A stretch of 64,000 nucleotides of DNA, from NCBI RefSeq assembly GCF_900156745.1, contig NZ_LT707065.1, positions 5,964,086 to 6,028,085 on the forward strand. Reading direction: 5' to 3'. Shown one piece after another: positions 24,640-35,379 of this stretch (position 1 is the first letter of the stretch; the number at the start of each line of letters is the position of its first letter). Origin of the DNA: Achromobacter sp. MFA1 R4 (lineage in GTDB: Bacteria; Pseudomonadota; Gammaproteobacteria; Burkholderiales; Burkholderiaceae_B). Position numbers and translations under genes: made by a program. Below the pieces are notes generated by a model, which was not told where the DNA came from, searched no databases, and worked only from the letters and a program-made list of their open reading frames with translations.

Positions 24640-27118
24640 GGAATTCATCAAGCAGTCCGCCGTTGCCGCCGCAGCCACCGTGGCCGGCATCCCGATCGTG
24701 GGCTACACGCAGAACATCGTGACCGAATCCGAGGCCGCCAAGCTGAAATGGTCCAAGGCGCCCTGTAGGTTCTGCGGGACCGGCTGCGGCGTGAACGTCG
24801 CGGTCAAGGACAACCTGGTCGTGGCCACGCACGGAGATTTCAACGCCGAGGTCAACAAGGGCCTGAACTGCGTGAAGGGCTATTTCCTGTCCAAGATCAT
24901 GTACGGCAATGACCGGCTGACCACGCCGCTCTTGCGCATGAAGGACGGCAAGTACGCCAAGGACGGCGAATTCGCGCCCGTGTCCTGGGACACCGCGTTC
25001 GACGTGATGGCCGAGCAGTTCAAGCGGGTGCTGAAGGATAAGGGCCCCACCGCGGTCGGCATGTTCGGATCGGGCCAGTGGACCGTCTGGGAAGGCTATG
25101 CCGCGCTCAAGCTGATGAAGGCGGGCTTTCGGTCCAACAACCTGGATCCCAACGCGCGCCATTGCATGGCGTCCGCGGCAGTCGGCTTCATGCGCACCTT
25201 CGGGGCGGACGAGCCCATGGGCTGTTACGACGACATCGAGAACGCCGACGCCTTCGTGCTGTGGGGTTCGAACATGGCCGAGATGCACCCCATTCTGTGG
25301 ACGCGCGTCACGGACCGGCGGCTGTCCGCGCCCAAGACCAAGGTGGCGGTGCTGTCCACCTTCGAGCACCGCTCGTATGAGCTGGCCGACCTGACGCTGA
25401 CCTTCACCCCCCAGACCGACCTGGCGATCCTGAACTACATCGCCAACCACATCATCCAGACCAAGCGGGTGAACCGCGAATTCGTGGACAAGCACACCGT
25501 GTTCCGCGAAGGCAACACCGACATCGGCTACGGGCTGCGTCCGGACCACCCGCTGCAGAAGGCGGCCAAGAACGCCGACAAGGCGGGCGGGTCCAAGCCG
25601 ATCACCTACGAGGAATTCGCCAAGTTCGTCTCCAGTTACGACCTGGACTACACCGCCAAGCTGACGGGCGTGCCAAAGAAGCAGCTCCAGGACCTGGCCG
25701 AGCTCTACGCCGATCCCAAGGTGCGCGTCACCTCGTTCTGGACCATGGGGTTCAACCAGCACACCCGCGGCGTGTGGGCCAACAACATGGTCTACAACAT
25801 CCACCTGCTGACGGGCAAGATCTCGACGCCGGGCAACAGCCCGTTCTCGCTGACCGGCCAGCCCTCGGCCTGCGGCACGGCGCGCGAGGTCGGGACGTTT
25901 TCGCACCGCCTGCCCGCCGACCTGGTCGTCACCAATCCCAAGCACCGCGCGCATGCCGAAGAGATCTGGCAACTGCCCGCGGGCACCATCCCCGACAAGG
26001 TCGGCGCCCATGCCGTGCTGCAGAACCGCATGCTCAAGGACGGCACGATCAACGCCTATTGGGTGATGGTCAACAACAACATGCAGGCGGCCGCGAACCT
26101 CATGAACGAAGGGTTGCCGGGCTATCGCAATCCCGACAACTTCATCGTGGTGTCGGACGCCTACCCCACCGTCACGACCATTTCGGCCGACCTGATCCTG
26201 CCGGCCGCCATGTGGGTGGAAAAGGAAGGCGCCTACGGCAACGCCGAACGCCGCACCCAGTTCTGGCACCAGCTCGTCAATGCGCCGGGCGACGCGCGCT
26301 CGGACCTGTGGCAGTTGATGGAGTTCTCCAAGCGCTTCAAGGTCGAGGAAGTGTGGCCGGCCGACCTGCTGGCCAAGAAGCCCGAGTACCGGGGCAAGAC
26401 CCTGTTCGACGTGCTGTTCGCCAATGGCAAGGTCAACAAGTTCCCCAATACCGAGCTCAACGCCGACTATGAGAATCAAGAAGCCAAGGCCTTCGGCTTC
26501 TATGCGCAAAAGGGCCTGTTCGAGGAATACGCGGAGTTCGGCCGCGGCCACGGCCACGACCTTGCGCCCTTCGACACGTACCACGAGGTCCGCGGCCTGC
26601 GCTGGCCCGTGGTCAATGGCAAAGAGACGCTCTGGCGCTACCGCGAAGGCAGCGACCCCTACGTGAAGGCGGGCGCGGGCTTCGAGTTCTATGGCAACCC
26701 GGACGGCCGCGCCGTGATCTACGCCTTGCCCTACGAGCCGCCCCCGGAGTCGCCGGACGAGGAATATCCGTTCTGGCTGTCCACCGGCCGGGTCCTGGAG
26801 CACTGGCATTCGGGATCGATGACGCGGCGCGTTCCCGAACTGTACAAGGCGTTTCCCAATGCGGTCTGTTTCATGCACCCGGACGACGCCCAGGCCATGG
26901 GACTGCGCCGGGGCGTGGAGGTCGAAGTCGTCTCGCGGCGCGGCCGGATGCGCACGCGGCTGGAAACGCGGGGACGCGACAAGCCGCCGCGCGGCCTGGT
27001 CTTCGTGCCCTGGTTCGACGCCGGTCAGCTCATCAACAAGGTCACCCTGGACGCCACCGATCCGATCTCGTTCCAGACCGACTTCAAGAAATGCGCCGTG
27101 AAGATCGTCAAGGTCTGA
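24623..27118 (+). CDS. napA: NapA, periplasmic nitrate reductase catalytic subunit
   Basis: An 831-residue molybdoenzyme that reduces nitrate to nitrite in the periplasm. The twin-arginine signal RREFIKQ is at residues 5-11. The [4Fe-4S] cluster is ligated by Cys48, Cys51, Cys55 and Cys83 (CRFCGTGC...C). The molybdenum-ligand cysteine is Cys181 in NARHCMASA, which separates NapA from membrane-bound NarG (Asp). Length is as usual for NapA. The start overlaps napD by 17 bp and is fixed by the signal peptide. NapB and NapC follow as electron donors. The gene shows no frameshift or loss of a key residue. Confidence 0.97.
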   Translation: MAIARREFIKQSAVAAAATVAGIPIVGYTQNIVTESEAAKLKWSKAPCRFCGTGCGVNVAVKDNLVVATHGDFNAEVNKGLNCVKGYFLSKIMYGNDRLTTPLLRMKDGKYAKDGEFAPVSWDTAFDVMAEQFKRVLKDKGPTAVGMFGSGQWTVWEGYAALKLMKAGFRSNNLDPNARHCMASAAVGFMRTFGADEPMGCYDDIENADAFVLWGSNMAEMHPILWTRVTDRRLSAPKTKVAVLSTFEHRSYELADLTLTFTPQTDLAILNYIANHIIQTKRVNREFVDKHTVFREGNTDIGYGLRPDHPLQKAAKNADKAGGSKPITYEEFAKFVSSYDLDYTAKLTGVPKKQLQDLAELYADPKVRVTSFWTMGFNQHTRGVWANNMVYNIHLLTGKISTPGNSPFSLTGQPSACGTAREVGTFSHRLPADLVVTNPKHRAHAEEIWQLPAGTIPDKVGAHAVLQNRMLKDGTINAYWVMVNNNMQAAANLMNEGLPGYRNPDNFIVVSDAYPTVTTISADLILPAAMWVEKEGAYGNAERRTQFWHQLVNAPGDARSDLWQLMEFSKRFKVEEVWPADLLAKKPEYRGKTLFDVLFANGKVNKFPNTELNADYENQEAKAFGFYAQKGLFEEYAEFGRGHGHDLAPFDTYHEVRGLRWPVVNGKETLWRYREGSDPYVKAGAGFEFYGNPDGRAVIYALPYEPPPESPDEEYPFWLSTGRVLEHWHSGSMTRRVPELYKAFPNAVCFMHPDDAQAMGLRRGVEVEVVSRRGRMRTRLETRGRDKPPRGLVFVPWFDAGQLINKVTLDATDPISFQTDFKKCAVKIVKV

Positions 27119-27133
27119 GCCCGGGAGACAGCC

Positions 27134-27610
27134 ATGAAGAATCGCGTCACCGCAATCGCGCTTTGCGCCCTGCTCGGCTCGGCCGCCTGGGCGGCCCCGC
27201 CCTTCGAGGTGGTGGATCCGATGCGCGGCCCCACGCCCGTGGCGGACGAGACCGACCCGCCGCTCATCAGCCCCATCGAGAACAAGGACATCAAGCGGAT
27301 GCGCACGTATTCCATGCAGCCGCCCACCATCCCGCACAAGATCGATGGCTATCAGATCGACAAGAACTTCAATCGCTGCCTGACCTGCCATGCGCGCGTC
27401 AACACGGAAGAGACGCAGGCCCCGCCGCTCAGCGTCACGCACTACATGGACCGCGACAGCAATGTGCTGGCCGAGGTGTCGCCGCGGCGCTATTTCTGCG
27501 TGCAATGCCACGTGCCGCAGGCCGAAGCCAAGCCGCTCGTGGCCAATGACTACCAGGACATCGACGTGATCCTCAAGCGCCTGACCGCTCCGGCGTCCGA
27601 CAAGAAGTAA
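27134..27610 (+). CDS. napB: NapB, dihaem cytochrome c subunit of nitrate reductase
   Basis: A 158-residue periplasmic protein with a short signal peptide (cleavage after AWA near residue 21) and two haem-binding motifs, CLTCH at about 95-99 and CVQCH at about 133-137. Conserved NapB phrases such as [13 protein letters not shown] and [10 protein letters not shown] are present. NapB passes electrons from NapC to NapA. It depends on the Ccm system encoded directly downstream for covalent haem attachment. Confidence 0.95.
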   Translation: MKNRVTAIALCALLGSAAWAAPPFEVVDPMRGPTPVADETDPPLISPIENKDIKRMRTYSMQPPTIPHKIDGYQIDKNFNRCLTCHARVNTEETQAPPLSVTHYMDRDSNVLAEVSPRRYFCVQCHVPQAEAKPLVANDYQDIDVILKRLTAPASDKK

Positions 27611-27626
27611 GGGACAGGAGCCCGTC

Positions 27627-28265
27627 ATGGTCAAGCTCATCAAGCGATACTGGAACATCATCCGCCGGCCCAGCGTGCATTTCAGCCTGGGCTTTCTGAC
27701 CGTGGGCGGATTCATTGGCGGCATCCTGTTCTGGGGCGCGTTCAACACCGCCATGGAGCTGACGAACACCGAGAAGTTCTGCACCGGCTGCCACGAAATG
27801 CGCGACAACGTCTACGCGGAACTCAAGGGCACCATCCACTTCACCAACCGCTCGGGGGTGCGGGCGCTGTGTTCGGACTGCCACGTGCCGCACAACTGGA
27901 CCGACAAGATCGCGCGCAAGATGCAGGCGTCCAAAGAGGTCTGGGGCAAGATCTTCGGCACCATCGACACGCGCGAGAAGTTCGTCGACAAGCGGCTGGA
28001 GCTGGCCCAGCACGAGTGGGCGCGCTTCAAGGCGAACGACTCGCTCGAATGCCGCAACTGCCACAACTACGAATACATGGACTTCACCCGCCAGAGCGTG
28101 CGGGCGCAGAACATGCATTCCACCTACCTGGCCGACAAGTCCAAGACCTGCATCGACTGCCACAAAGGCATTGCCCACACGCTGCCGCACATTCCGCCTG
28201 GCCAGACCTCCCAAGCGACGCCGCCGGCCAGGGCGTCCCAAGAGGTGGCCAATGCGGCCCGCTGA
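27627..28265 (+). CDS. napC: NapC, membrane-anchored tetrahaem quinol dehydrogenase
   Basis: A 212-residue NapC/NirT-family protein: one N-terminal transmembrane anchor (about residues 14-36) and four CxxCH motifs (CTGCH, CSDCH, CRNCH and CIDCH), with [13 protein letters not shown] as the typical last one. It oxidises ubiquinol or menaquinol and reduces NapB. The C-terminal tail of about 20 residues is rich in P, A and T. The ccmA start codon lies inside its last codons, tying nitrate reductase to cytochrome c maturation in one transcript. napF, napG and napH are absent. Confidence 0.95.
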   Translation: MVKLIKRYWNIIRRPSVHFSLGFLTVGGFIGGILFWGAFNTAMELTNTEKFCTGCHEMRDNVYAELKGTIHFTNRSGVRALCSDCHVPHNWTDKIARKMQASKEVWGKIFGTIDTREKFVDKRLELAQHEWARFKANDSLECRNCHNYEYMDFTRQSVRAQNMHSTYLADKSKTCIDCHKGIAHTLPHIPPGQTSQATPPARASQEVANAAR

Positions 28266-28935
28266 CGCGCCGTCCCCGGTGCTCTGCGCGCGCGGACTGG
28301 TCAGCCGGCGCGGCGGACCGGGCGGGCCTGCTCCCCTGGATTTCGACCTGCACGCCGGCCAGCTGCTGCACGTGCAGGGGGCCAACGGCAGCGGCAAGAC
28401 CAGCCTGCTGCGCATGCTGGCGGGCCTGCTGCGGCCGCTGGCGGGCGCCGTGTTCAACGCGGACGGCGACGTCCGGCGCGATCCGGCCGCGCACTACGCG
28501 CGCACCGCCTACCTGGGCCATGGCAACGGCCTGTCCGGCGACCTGACCGCGCTGGAGAACCTGCGCTGCGCCCTGCACGTGGCCGGTACGCCGCACGCCG
28601 ACGCCGAGATCGCCGCCTGCCTGCGCACGTGGCGGCTGGGCGCCTGCCTGCATGCCCCCGCCGCCCGGCTGTCGCAGGGCCAAGGCCGCCGCCTGGCGCT
28701 GGCTGCCGTGGTGCTGGGGGCCAAGCCCCTGTGGCTGCTGGACGAGCCCGACGCGGGCCTGGACGCAGCCAGCCTGGACCAACTGCGGCAGGCCCTGGAG
28801 GCGCACCTGGCGGCGGGCGGCGCGGCTGTCGTCGCCTCGCACCGGGCGCCGGCCACCTGCGCCTCCCCTACCCAAACCCTGAACATGGATGACTACGCGG
28901 ATGCTGGCTACGCTGTCTCAGTTGGCGCTGCGTGA
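28252..28935 (+). CDS. ccmA: CcmA, ATPase of the haem export/CcmE release ABC complex
   Basis: A 227-residue ABC ATPase with Walker A GANGSGKT (43-50), signature LSQGQGRR and Walker [13 protein letters not shown]. With CcmB it forms the ABC complex that releases haem-loaded CcmE from CcmC. The start at 28252, behind GAGGTGG, overlaps napC by 14 bp. The reading frame runs 47 bp into ccmB. The C-terminal end ([15 protein letters not shown]) is polar and longer than in some homologues. Confidence 0.92.
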   Translation: MRPADAPSPVLCARGLVSRRGGPGGPAPLDFDLHAGQLLHVQGANGSGKTSLLRMLAGLLRPLAGAVFNADGDVRRDPAAHYARTAYLGHGNGLSGDLTALENLRCALHVAGTPHADAEIAACLRTWRLGACLHAPAARLSQGQGRRLALAAVVLGAKPLWLLDEPDAGLDAASLDQLRQALEAHLAAGGAAVVASHRAPATCASPTQTLNMDDYADAGYAVSVGAA

Positions 28936-29566
28936 GATCCGGCTGGCCTGGCGGCGACCGGCCGACACGCTGGGCGCGACGCTGTTCTTCATCGTCACGG
29001 GTTCCCTGTTCCCGCTGGCGGTGGGGCCCGAGCCCGCGTTGCTGCTGGCGATGGGACCGGGCGTGCTGTGGGTCTGCGCCCTGCTCGGCATCCTGCTCAG
29101 CCTGCAGCGCCCCTTTGCGCAGGACTACGACAGCGGCGCGTTGGAACAGTTGCTGGTGTCGCCGCATCCGCTGCCGCTGCTGGTGGGCGTGAAGCTGGGC
29201 GCGCACTGGTTCAGCACCTGCCTGCCGCTCATTCTTGCCAGCCCGGTGCTGGCCCTGCAGTTCGGCCTGGCGCCGCACGCCATCGGCATCCTCGTGCTGT
29301 CCCTGCTGCTGGGAACGCCCACGCTGGCGCTGGTGGGCGGCCTGGGCGCGGCGTTGACGCTGGGACTGCGCGGCGGCGCGCTGCTGCCGCTCGTGGTGCT
29401 GCCGCTGTACGTGCCGGTGCTGATATTTGGCGCGGGCGCCGTGTCGGCCACGCACGCCGGTTTGAGCGCGGGACCGCAGCTCTCGTTGCTGGGCGCGGGC
29501 CTGTGCCTGGCGATCCTGCTCTGCCCCTGGAGCGCATCGGCGGCGCTGCGCGTGGCGCTGGACTGA
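28889..29566 (+). CDS. ccmB: CcmB, permease subunit of the CcmAB complex
   Basis: A 225-residue protein with six hydrophobic helices. It opens in the CcmB style ([29 protein letters not shown]) and carries the characteristic FAQDYDSGALEQLLVSP loop. The ATG at 28889 overlaps ccmA by 47 bp; an ATG four codons later (28901) is also possible and would reduce the overlap. It acts with CcmA in cytochrome c biogenesis. Confidence 0.92.
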   Translation: MTTRMLATLSQLALREIRLAWRRPADTLGATLFFIVTGSLFPLAVGPEPALLLAMGPGVLWVCALLGILLSLQRPFAQDYDSGALEQLLVSPHPLPLLVGVKLGAHWFSTCLPLILASPVLALQFGLAPHAIGILVLSLLLGTPTLALVGGLGAALTLGLRGGALLPLVVLPLYVPVLIFGAGAVSATHAGLSAGPQLSLLGAGLCLAILLCPWSASAALRVALD

Positions 29567-29573
29567 GGGTTCC

Positions 29574-30392
29574 ATGCACATCCCCCCATCCGCCTTCGGC
29601 TCCCCCCGCCCCGCCCCGCCACGCACGCGCTGGCTGCGCTACGCCTCGCCCGCGCTGTTTTACCCGCTGGCCGGCCGGATGATTCCGTTCCTTGCCGTGG
29701 GCGCCGCCCTGCTCGCGGCCGCCGGGCTGTACACGGGCCTCGTGGCCGCGCCCGTGGACAGCCAGCAGGGCGAGGTCTATCGCATCCTTTTCATCCACGT
29801 GGCGGCGGCGTGGATGTCCATGTTCCTGTACCTGGTCATGGCGGGATACGCCGCGCTGGGGCTCATCTTCAACACGCGGCTGTCGTTCATGATGATGCGC
29901 GCGCTGGCGCCCACCGGCGCGCTGTTCACGTTCCTGACCCTGTGGACGGGCGCGCTGTGGGGCAAGCCGACGTGGGGCGCATGGTGGGTGTGGGATGCGC
30001 GGCTGACGTCCGAGCTGATCCTGCTGTTCCTGTATCTGGGGTTCATGGCCCTGCTGGCCGCCACCGACGACACGCAACGCGCGGACCGGGGCGGCGCGAT
30101 CCTGCTGCTGGCGGGGGTGGTCAACGTACCCATCATCTATTTCTCGGTGCAATGGTGGAGCACGCTGCATCAGGGCGCGTCCATCAACCTGACGGCCGCG
30201 CCCAGCATGGCGCGGATCATGGTCACCGCCATGCTGCTGATGGTCGCCGCCTTCTGGCTGTACAGCGCGGCGGTGGCGCTGGCGCGCGTGCGCGGCATCA
30301 TCCTGGAGCGCGAGCCCGGCGCCGTGCAGGCGGGCGGCGACATGGCAGCGGGACGGACCGGCCCGCGCGGCGCGCGCACGGAGGCAAAATGA
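29574..30392 (+). CDS. ccmC: CcmC, haem-handling protein
   Basis: A 272-residue membrane protein with six transmembrane helices. The WWD haem-binding motif is visible as [18 protein letters not shown], flanked by the two histidines that ligate haem ([10 protein letters not shown] before and [12 protein letters not shown] after). CcmC loads haem onto CcmE. An N-terminal proline-rich tail of about 30 residues and a C-terminal polar tail make it a little longer than the E. coli protein (about 245). Its TGA overlaps the ccmD ATG. Confidence 0.95.
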   Translation: MHIPPSAFGSPRPAPPRTRWLRYASPALFYPLAGRMIPFLAVGAALLAAAGLYTGLVAAPVDSQQGEVYRILFIHVAAAWMSMFLYLVMAGYAALGLIFNTRLSFMMMRALAPTGALFTFLTLWTGALWGKPTWGAWWVWDARLTSELILLFLYLGFMALLAATDDTQRADRGGAILLLAGVVNVPIIYFSVQWWSTLHQGASINLTAAPSMARIMVTAMLLMVAAFWLYSAAVALARVRGIILEREPGAVQAGGDMAAGRTGPRGARTEAK

Positions 30393-30562
30393 GCTGGGAA
30401 ACCCTGTTTTCGCTGCAGGGCCACGGCCCGTACATCCTGGGCGCCTACGGCGTCACCATCCTGCTGATGGGGTGGGAGGCGCTGTCGCTATGGCGGCGCG
30501 CGCGCCGCGCCCGGCGGCAGCGGGACGACTCCGGCGGTCTCGCCGGCAGGACCCGTCCATGA
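30389..30562 (+). CDS. ccmD: CcmD, small membrane protein of cytochrome c maturation
   Basis: A 57-residue protein with one transmembrane helix (about residues 13-36; [20 protein letters not shown]) and an arginine-rich cytoplasmic tail [10 protein letters not shown], exactly the CcmD layout. It is needed to release haem-bound CcmE from CcmC. ATGA overlaps at both ends (with ccmC and ccmE) and a GGAGG-type site upstream fix its frame. Confidence 0.92.
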   Translation: MSWETLFSLQGHGPYILGAYGVTILLMGWEALSLWRRARRARRQRDDSGGLAGRTRP

Positions 30563-30987
30563 GCCCGCGCAAGCGCCGCGCGCTCGCCGTCCTGGGCGGT
30601 CTCGTGCTGCTGGGACTGGCCACCGCGCTGGTGCTCAACGCCCTGCAATCCAATCTGGTGTTCTTCTTCAGCCCGACGCAGGTGGCGGCCCGCGAGGCGC
30701 CCAGCCAGGGGAGCTTTCGCGTGGGCGGCCTGGTCGAACAGGGTTCGCTGCGCCGCGAGGCCGACGGCCTGACCCTGCGCTTTGCCGTGACCGACACGGC
30801 CCACGCCGTGCCCGTCGCCTACCAGGGGCTGCTGCCCGACCTGTTCCGCGAAGGCAAGGGCGTGGTCGTGGCCGGCAAGATGGGCCGTGACGGCGTATTC
30901 CGCGCCACCGAGGTGCTGGCCAAGCACGACGAGAACTACATGCCGCCGGAAGCCGCCGCGGCGATCAAGCAGGCGGAGGCGCGATGA
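30559..30987 (+). CDS. ccmE: CcmE, periplasmic haem chaperone
   Basis: A 142-residue protein with an N-terminal membrane anchor (about 9-28) and an OB-fold beta-barrel. The haem-binding histidine is His123 in [10 protein letters not shown], which identifies the common His-type CcmE. It carries haem to the CcmF/H ligase. The start overlaps ccmD (ATGA) and the stop overlaps ccmF (ATGA). Confidence 0.96.
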   Translation: MSPRKRRALAVLGGLVLLGLATALVLNALQSNLVFFFSPTQVAAREAPSQGSFRVGGLVEQGSLRREADGLTLRFAVTDTAHAVPVAYQGLLPDLFREGKGVVVAGKMGRDGVFRATEVLAKHDENYMPPEAAAAIKQAEAR

Positions 30988-32993
30988 TTCCCGAGATCGG
31001 TCTCTTCAGCCTGATCCTCGCGCTGCTGGTGGCGCTGGCGCAGGGCATCCTGCCGCTCATCGGCGCGGCCGCCGGCTGGCAGGCGGGGCTGCGCGTGGCG
31101 CGGCCTGCCGCCATGGGACAGTTCGCCCTCACGGCGCTGGCCTTCGCCTGTCTGGCATGGTCCTTCGTGCACAACGACTTTTCCGTGCTGTACGTGGCCG
31201 CGAACTCGCACGCCGACCTGCCGCCCGCATACCGCTTCGCGGCAGTCTGGGGCGGACACGAAGGGTCGCTCCTGCTGTGGCAGACCCTGCTGACAGCCTG
31301 GACGCTGGCCGTGGCGCTGTGCAGCCGGCGGCTGCCTCTGGCCTTCGCCGGCCGCGTGCTGGCGGTGATGGGCTGGATCAGCGTGGGCCTGCTGCTGTTC
31401 ATGCTGTTCCTGTCCAACCCGTTCGAACGCCTGATTCCGCCCGCCATGGCGGGCCGCGACCTGAACCCGCTGCTGCAGGACCCGGGCATGATCGTGCATC
31501 CGCCCATGCTGTACATGGGCTATGTGGGCTTCTCGGTGGCGTTCGCCTTCGCCATCGCCGCGCTCCTGTCGGGCGAACTGGACGCGCTGTGGGCGCGCTG
31601 GGTGCGCCCCTGGACCCTGGCCGCGTGGACGTTCCTTACCATCGGCATCCTGCTGGGCAGCGCCTGGGCCTATTACGTCCTGGGCTGGGGCGGCTGGTGG
31701 TTCTGGGACCCGGTCGAAAACGCCTCTTTCATGCCCTGGCTGGCGGGCACCGCGCTGATCCATTCGCTCATCGTCACCGAGCGGCGCGGCGCGTTCCGAA
31801 GCTGGACGGTGCTGCTGGCCATCTGCACGTTCTCGCTCAGCATCCTGGGCACCTTCCTGGTCCGCTCGGGCGTGCTGACCTCGGTGCACGCCTTCGCGGT
31901 GGACCCGGGCCGGGGCCTGTACATCCTTGCCTTCATGACGGTGATCGTGGGCGGATCGCTTGCGCTGTATGCCTGGCGCGCGCCCTCGGTCGGGCTGGGC
32001 GGCGGCTTTTCGCTGCTGTCGCGCGAATCGCTGCTGCTGTCGAACAACGTGGTGCTGACGGTCGCGGCGGGCTCGGTGCTGCTGGGCACGCTGTATCCGG
32101 TCGTGCTGGACGTCCTGGCCTGGGGCAAGATCTCCATCGGCCCGCCCTACTTCGAAGCCGTGTTCGTGCCGCTGATGACGCCTGCCATCTTCCTGATGGG
32201 CGTGGGCCCGGTCGCGCGCTGGAAGCAGGCCGAGGTCCCCGACCTCGCCAGGCGGCTGAAGGCGGCGTTCGGGGTCAGCGTGCTGACGGCGGTGCTGGCG
32301 CCGCTGGCCATGCCCGGGCCGCCGCGCTTCGGATCGCCGATGATCGTGCTGGGCCTGTGGCTGGCCGCCTGGTCCATCGCCAGCGCCGCCGCGCACGCGT
32401 GGCAGCGCATTACGGATGGCGAAGGCGAGGTGCTGCGGCGGCTGGCGCGCCAGCCGCGCTCCTGGTACGGAATGCTGCTGGCGCACGCGGGCGTGGGCGT
32501 CTTCATCGCGGGCGTCACGCTGGCCAACGGCTACGAAGTCAAGCGCGAGCTGCGGCTGGAGGTGGGCGCGTCCCACGAAGCGGGCGGCTACGGCTTCACG
32601 TTCGCCGGCATCGGCCCGGCCGCCGGACCCAACTACAGCGCGCAGCGCGCCGTCTTTCGCGTCACGCGCGACGGCAGGCCGGTGGTCACGCTGTATCCCG
32701 AAAAGCGCCTGTATACCGTGCAGGACATGGCGCTCAGCCAGGCCGACATCGACAGCGGCTTTTCGCGCGACCTCTTCGTGGCCCTGGGCGAACCGGTGGG
32801 CGAGAACGCCTGGACCGTGCGCATCCAGGTCAAGCCCTTCATGACCTGGATCTGGACGGGGTGCATCCTGATGGCGCTGGGCGGGCTGCTGGCGGCGGGC
32901 GACGGCCGCTACCGGCGTACGCAGCAGGCCGGCGCCGCCGTCCCCCAGGCCCGTGGCGCGGCTGCCGGGCGTGCCGCGCGGGAGGGCTATTGA
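30984..32993 (+). CDS. ccmF: CcmF, cytochrome c haem lyase core
   Basis: A 669-residue polytopic membrane protein with about 14-15 helices. The WWD domain appears as [20 protein letters not shown] near residue 232, and conserved histidines occur in [12 protein letters not shown] and HPPMLYMGY. CcmF takes haem from CcmE and, with CcmH/CcmI, attaches it to apocytochrome. The length is typical. Both ends overlap the neighbours by one to four bases (ccmE ATGA, ccmG TGATG). Confidence 0.97.
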   Translation: MIPEIGLFSLILALLVALAQGILPLIGAAAGWQAGLRVARPAAMGQFALTALAFACLAWSFVHNDFSVLYVAANSHADLPPAYRFAAVWGGHEGSLLLWQTLLTAWTLAVALCSRRLPLAFAGRVLAVMGWISVGLLLFMLFLSNPFERLIPPAMAGRDLNPLLQDPGMIVHPPMLYMGYVGFSVAFAFAIAALLSGELDALWARWVRPWTLAAWTFLTIGILLGSAWAYYVLGWGGWWFWDPVENASFMPWLAGTALIHSLIVTERRGAFRSWTVLLAICTFSLSILGTFLVRSGVLTSVHAFAVDPGRGLYILAFMTVIVGGSLALYAWRAPSVGLGGGFSLLSRESLLLSNNVVLTVAAGSVLLGTLYPVVLDVLAWGKISIGPPYFEAVFVPLMTPAIFLMGVGPVARWKQAEVPDLARRLKAAFGVSVLTAVLAPLAMPGPPRFGSPMIVLGLWLAAWSIASAAAHAWQRITDGEGEVLRRLARQPRSWYGMLLAHAGVGVFIAGVTLANGYEVKRELRLEVGASHEAGGYGFTFAGIGPAAGPNYSAQRAVFRVTRDGRPVVTLYPEKRLYTVQDMALSQADIDSGFSRDLFVALGEPVGENAWTVRIQVKPFMTWIWTGCILMALGGLLAAGDGRYRRTQQAGAAVPQARGAAAGRAAREGY

Positions 32994-33514
32994 TGCTGCG
33001 CTACCTGCTGCCGCTGGCCGCGTTCCTGGCGATGGCCGTGTTCCTGGCGATGGGCCTGTCGCGCGACCCGCGCGCGGTGCCGTCGGCGATGATCGACAAG
33101 CCCGCCCCCGCCATCGGGCTGCCCGACCTGCTGGAACCGGGCCGCACGCTGGACGTGGAGTCCCTGCGCGGCAAGGTCTGGCTGCTGAACGTGTGGGCCT
33201 CCTGGTGCGGTCCCTGCAAGGACGAGCTGCCCGTGCTGCGCGAGGCCGCGCAGCGCCACGGCATCGCGCTCTACGGACTGAACTACAAGGACAAGCCCGA
33301 CGAGGCGCGCGCATGGCTGGCGCGCAACGGCAATCCGTACCTCGCGTCCGCCAGCGACGCCGACGGGCGGGTGGGCATCGAATATGGCGTCTACGGGGTG
33401 CCCGAGACCTTTGTGATCGACGGTGACGGTCGCATCCGCTACAAGCACCTGGGCCTCATCACGCCCGAACTCTGGCGCACGCGCCTGCAACCTGTCATCG
33501 AGGCGCTGCAATGA
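32993..33514 (+). CDS. ccmG: CcmG/DsbE, membrane-anchored thiol:disulfide oxidoreductase
   Basis: A 173-residue thioredoxin-fold protein with one N-terminal transmembrane segment (about 3-21). The active site is WCGPC with Cys72 and Cys75, in LLNVWASWCGPCKDELP, and the cis-proline region is GVPETF. It keeps the CxxCH cysteines of apocytochromes reduced in the periplasm. The gene starts within the ccmF stop and overlaps ccmH by ATGA. Confidence 0.96.
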   Translation: MLRYLLPLAAFLAMAVFLAMGLSRDPRAVPSAMIDKPAPAIGLPDLLEPGRTLDVESLRGKVWLLNVWASWCGPCKDELPVLREAAQRHGIALYGLNYKDKPDEARAWLARNGNPYLASASDADGRVGIEYGVYGVPETFVIDGDGRIRYKHLGLITPELWRTRLQPVIEALQ

Positions 33515-34026
33515 CCGCGCCACGTATCCCGCCCCACCCGCCACTGCTGCGCCTGCCGTCGGCCGCGTTGCTGATCGCCGTGGCGACCGCGCTGTTGGCT
33601 ATGCTCCTGGCCCCGGCGGCCCTGCACGCCGCGCCCGCGCCGGTACCTGTACTGTCCGCCGACCAGGAACAACGCGCCGACAAGCTGGCGCACGGCCTGC
33701 GCTGCCTGGTCTGCCAGAATCAGACTCTGGCCGAATCCAATGCGCCGCTGGCGCTGGACATGCGCAAGCTCATCCGCGACCAGCTTGCCGAGGGCAGGAC
33801 CGACGCGCAGATCATGCGCTTCTTCCAGGACCGCTATGGCGACTTCGTCCGCTATGACCCGCCCTTCAAGCCGGCCACCTGGCTGCTCTGGCTGGGCCCG
33901 TTCGCGCTGCTGGCGCTGGGCTTTCTGGTCCTGGCCCGCACGCTCAAGCGGCGCGCCGGCATGCGCGCGCCGCTGACCGCCGACGAACGCGAGCGCGCCG
34001 CCCGCTTCCTGGATTCCGGCTCATGA
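33511..34026 (+). CDS. ccmH: CcmH, apocytochrome thiol-handling subunit
   Basis: A 171-residue protein with a signal/anchor segment (about 18-40), the hallmark LRCLVCQNQ motif (Cys65, Cys68) and a second transmembrane helix at about 122-142. It corresponds to the N-terminal half of E. coli CcmH; the TPR half is the separate ccmI gene that follows with an ATGA overlap. Confidence 0.95.
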   Translation: MTAPRIPPHPPLLRLPSAALLIAVATALLAMLLAPAALHAAPAPVPVLSADQEQRADKLAHGLRCLVCQNQTLAESNAPLALDMRKLIRDQLAEGRTDAQIMRFFQDRYGDFVRYDPPFKPATWLLWLGPFALLALGFLVLARTLKRRAGMRAPLTADERERAARFLDSGS

Positions 34027-35342
34027 CCACGCTCTGGCTCGTCGTCCTGGCCCTGCTGCTGGCCACGCTGTTCTGCCTGGTGCCCCCGCTGCTGCGCCGC
34101 CCGCCGGGTTCGGACGACGCCCCGGGCTCCCCCCCGGACGACGCGTCGGACGCCAGCGTGCGGGCGTTCTATCTGGCCCAACGCGACCAGTTGCGTCGCG
34201 ACCTGAACGACGGCGCCCTGACGCCGCAGGCGCACGCCCGAGCCGACGAGGAGCTGCAGCGCGCGCTGCTGCAGGACCTTGCCCTGCGCAGCGGTTCCGG
34301 CGCGCGCCGGGGCGGACAGCGCGCGGGGATCGCCGCGGCCTGCCTGCTCACCGTGGCCGTCCCGGTCGCCGCCGTGCTGCTGTACGGACAACTCGGCAAT
34401 CCCCGCGCGGCGGCCATGTTCGCGCTGCCGCAAGCGGCCGAGCCGCACGCGGCGCAGGCGGGCAACGACATGGCGCTGGCCATCAACGCATTGGCCCAGC
34501 GCCTGCGCGCCGCGCCCGACGATGTCGATGGCTGGTACATGCTGGCCCGCTCCTACGAGACGCTGGGCCGCTACAACGATGCGGTGGCCGCCTACCAGCA
34601 GGTGCTGCGGCGGGTGCCCGGCCAGCCTGCCGTGCTGGCCGACCTGGCCGACGCGCTGCTGTCGGCGCGGCAGGGTCGGCCCGACGAGGATTCCATCGCC
34701 GCCGTCGCGCAGGCGCTGGAGGCGGAACCCGACCAGCCCAAGGCGCTGGCGCTGGCCGGCATGATGGCGTTGCGGCGGGGCGACGCCGCCGAGGCCCTGA
34801 CGCACTGGGAGCGGCTGCAAGCCCTGCTGCCCCCGGATTCCGAGGCCGCGCGCCAGATCCAGACCAATATCTCGCAGGCGCGCGCCATGGCATCGGCGCC
34901 GGGCGCGCCGGGGTCCCCCCCGGCGACCTCGCCCTCCGCTGCGCCGGCGGCCACCGCCACCACTGCCGCCACCACCACCGCCCCCACGCCCGCCGCGCCC
35001 GCCCGCATCAGCGGCCAGGCACGCATCGCCGAGGCGCTGCGCGGACAGGTCCGACCGGCCGACACCGTCTTCATCTTGGCGCGGCCGGTGGACGGCCCGC
35101 GCATGCCCGTCGCCATCCTGCGGATGCGCGTGGCCGACCTGCCGCGCGCCTTCGTGCTGGACGACAGCACGGCGATGTCGCCGGACGCCACCTTGTCGAA
35201 GGCGGGCACCGTGCGGGTGGAGATCCGCGTCAGCGCGTCCGGCAACGCCGCCGCCCAGGCCGGCGACCTGAGCGGCGTGCTTAATGACGTGGCCACCCGC
35301 GCCGAAGGCCTGGAACTGGTGGCCGACACCGTCGTGCGCTAG
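34023..35342 (+). CDS. ccmI: CcmI, TPR subunit of the haem ligase complex
   Basis: A 439-residue protein with two transmembrane helices (about 2-22 and 97-118) around a cytoplasmic loop containing VRAFYLAQRDQLRRDLNDGALTP. TPR units follow from about 150 to 285 (DDVDGWYMLARSYETLGRYNDAVAAYQQVL). A low-complexity A/T/P linker covers about residues 290-330, and a C-terminal beta domain completes the protein. CcmI binds the C-terminal helix of apocytochromes and presents them to CcmF/CcmH. It is the last gene of the nap-ccm operon. Confidence 0.92.
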   Translation: MTTLWLVVLALLLATLFCLVPPLLRRPPGSDDAPGSPPDDASDASVRAFYLAQRDQLRRDLNDGALTPQAHARADEELQRALLQDLALRSGSGARRGGQRAGIAAACLLTVAVPVAAVLLYGQLGNPRAAAMFALPQAAEPHAAQAGNDMALAINALAQRLRAAPDDVDGWYMLARSYETLGRYNDAVAAYQQVLRRVPGQPAVLADLADALLSARQGRPDEDSIAAVAQALEAEPDQPKALALAGMMALRRGDAAEALTHWERLQALLPPDSEAARQIQTNISQARAMASAPGAPGSPPATSPSAAPAATATTAATTTAPTPAAPARISGQARIAEALRGQVRPADTVFILARPVDGPRMPVAILRMRVADLPRAFVLDDSTAMSPDATLSKAGTVRVEIRVSASGNAAAQAGDLSGVLNDVATRAEGLELVADTVVR

Positions 35343-35370
35343 CGGCCGCGCCATTGCCGGCGCCGGCCGC
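35342..35370. terminator. GCGGCCG/CGGCCGC hairpin between convergent ccmI and ttrA
   Basis: A 7-bp perfect outer stem with further GCGCC/GGCGC pairing inside occupies the 37-bp gap between the two stop codons. It has no T-run; probably a weak bidirectional terminator. Confidence 0.45.
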
Positions 35371-35379
35371 GCCGTGCGA

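Noticed and set aside
24488..27808. 1,106-codon minus-strand frame across napA, napB and part of napC
   Set aside because: Antisense shadow caused by codon bias; the plus strand encodes clear Nap subunits with all cofactor ligands.
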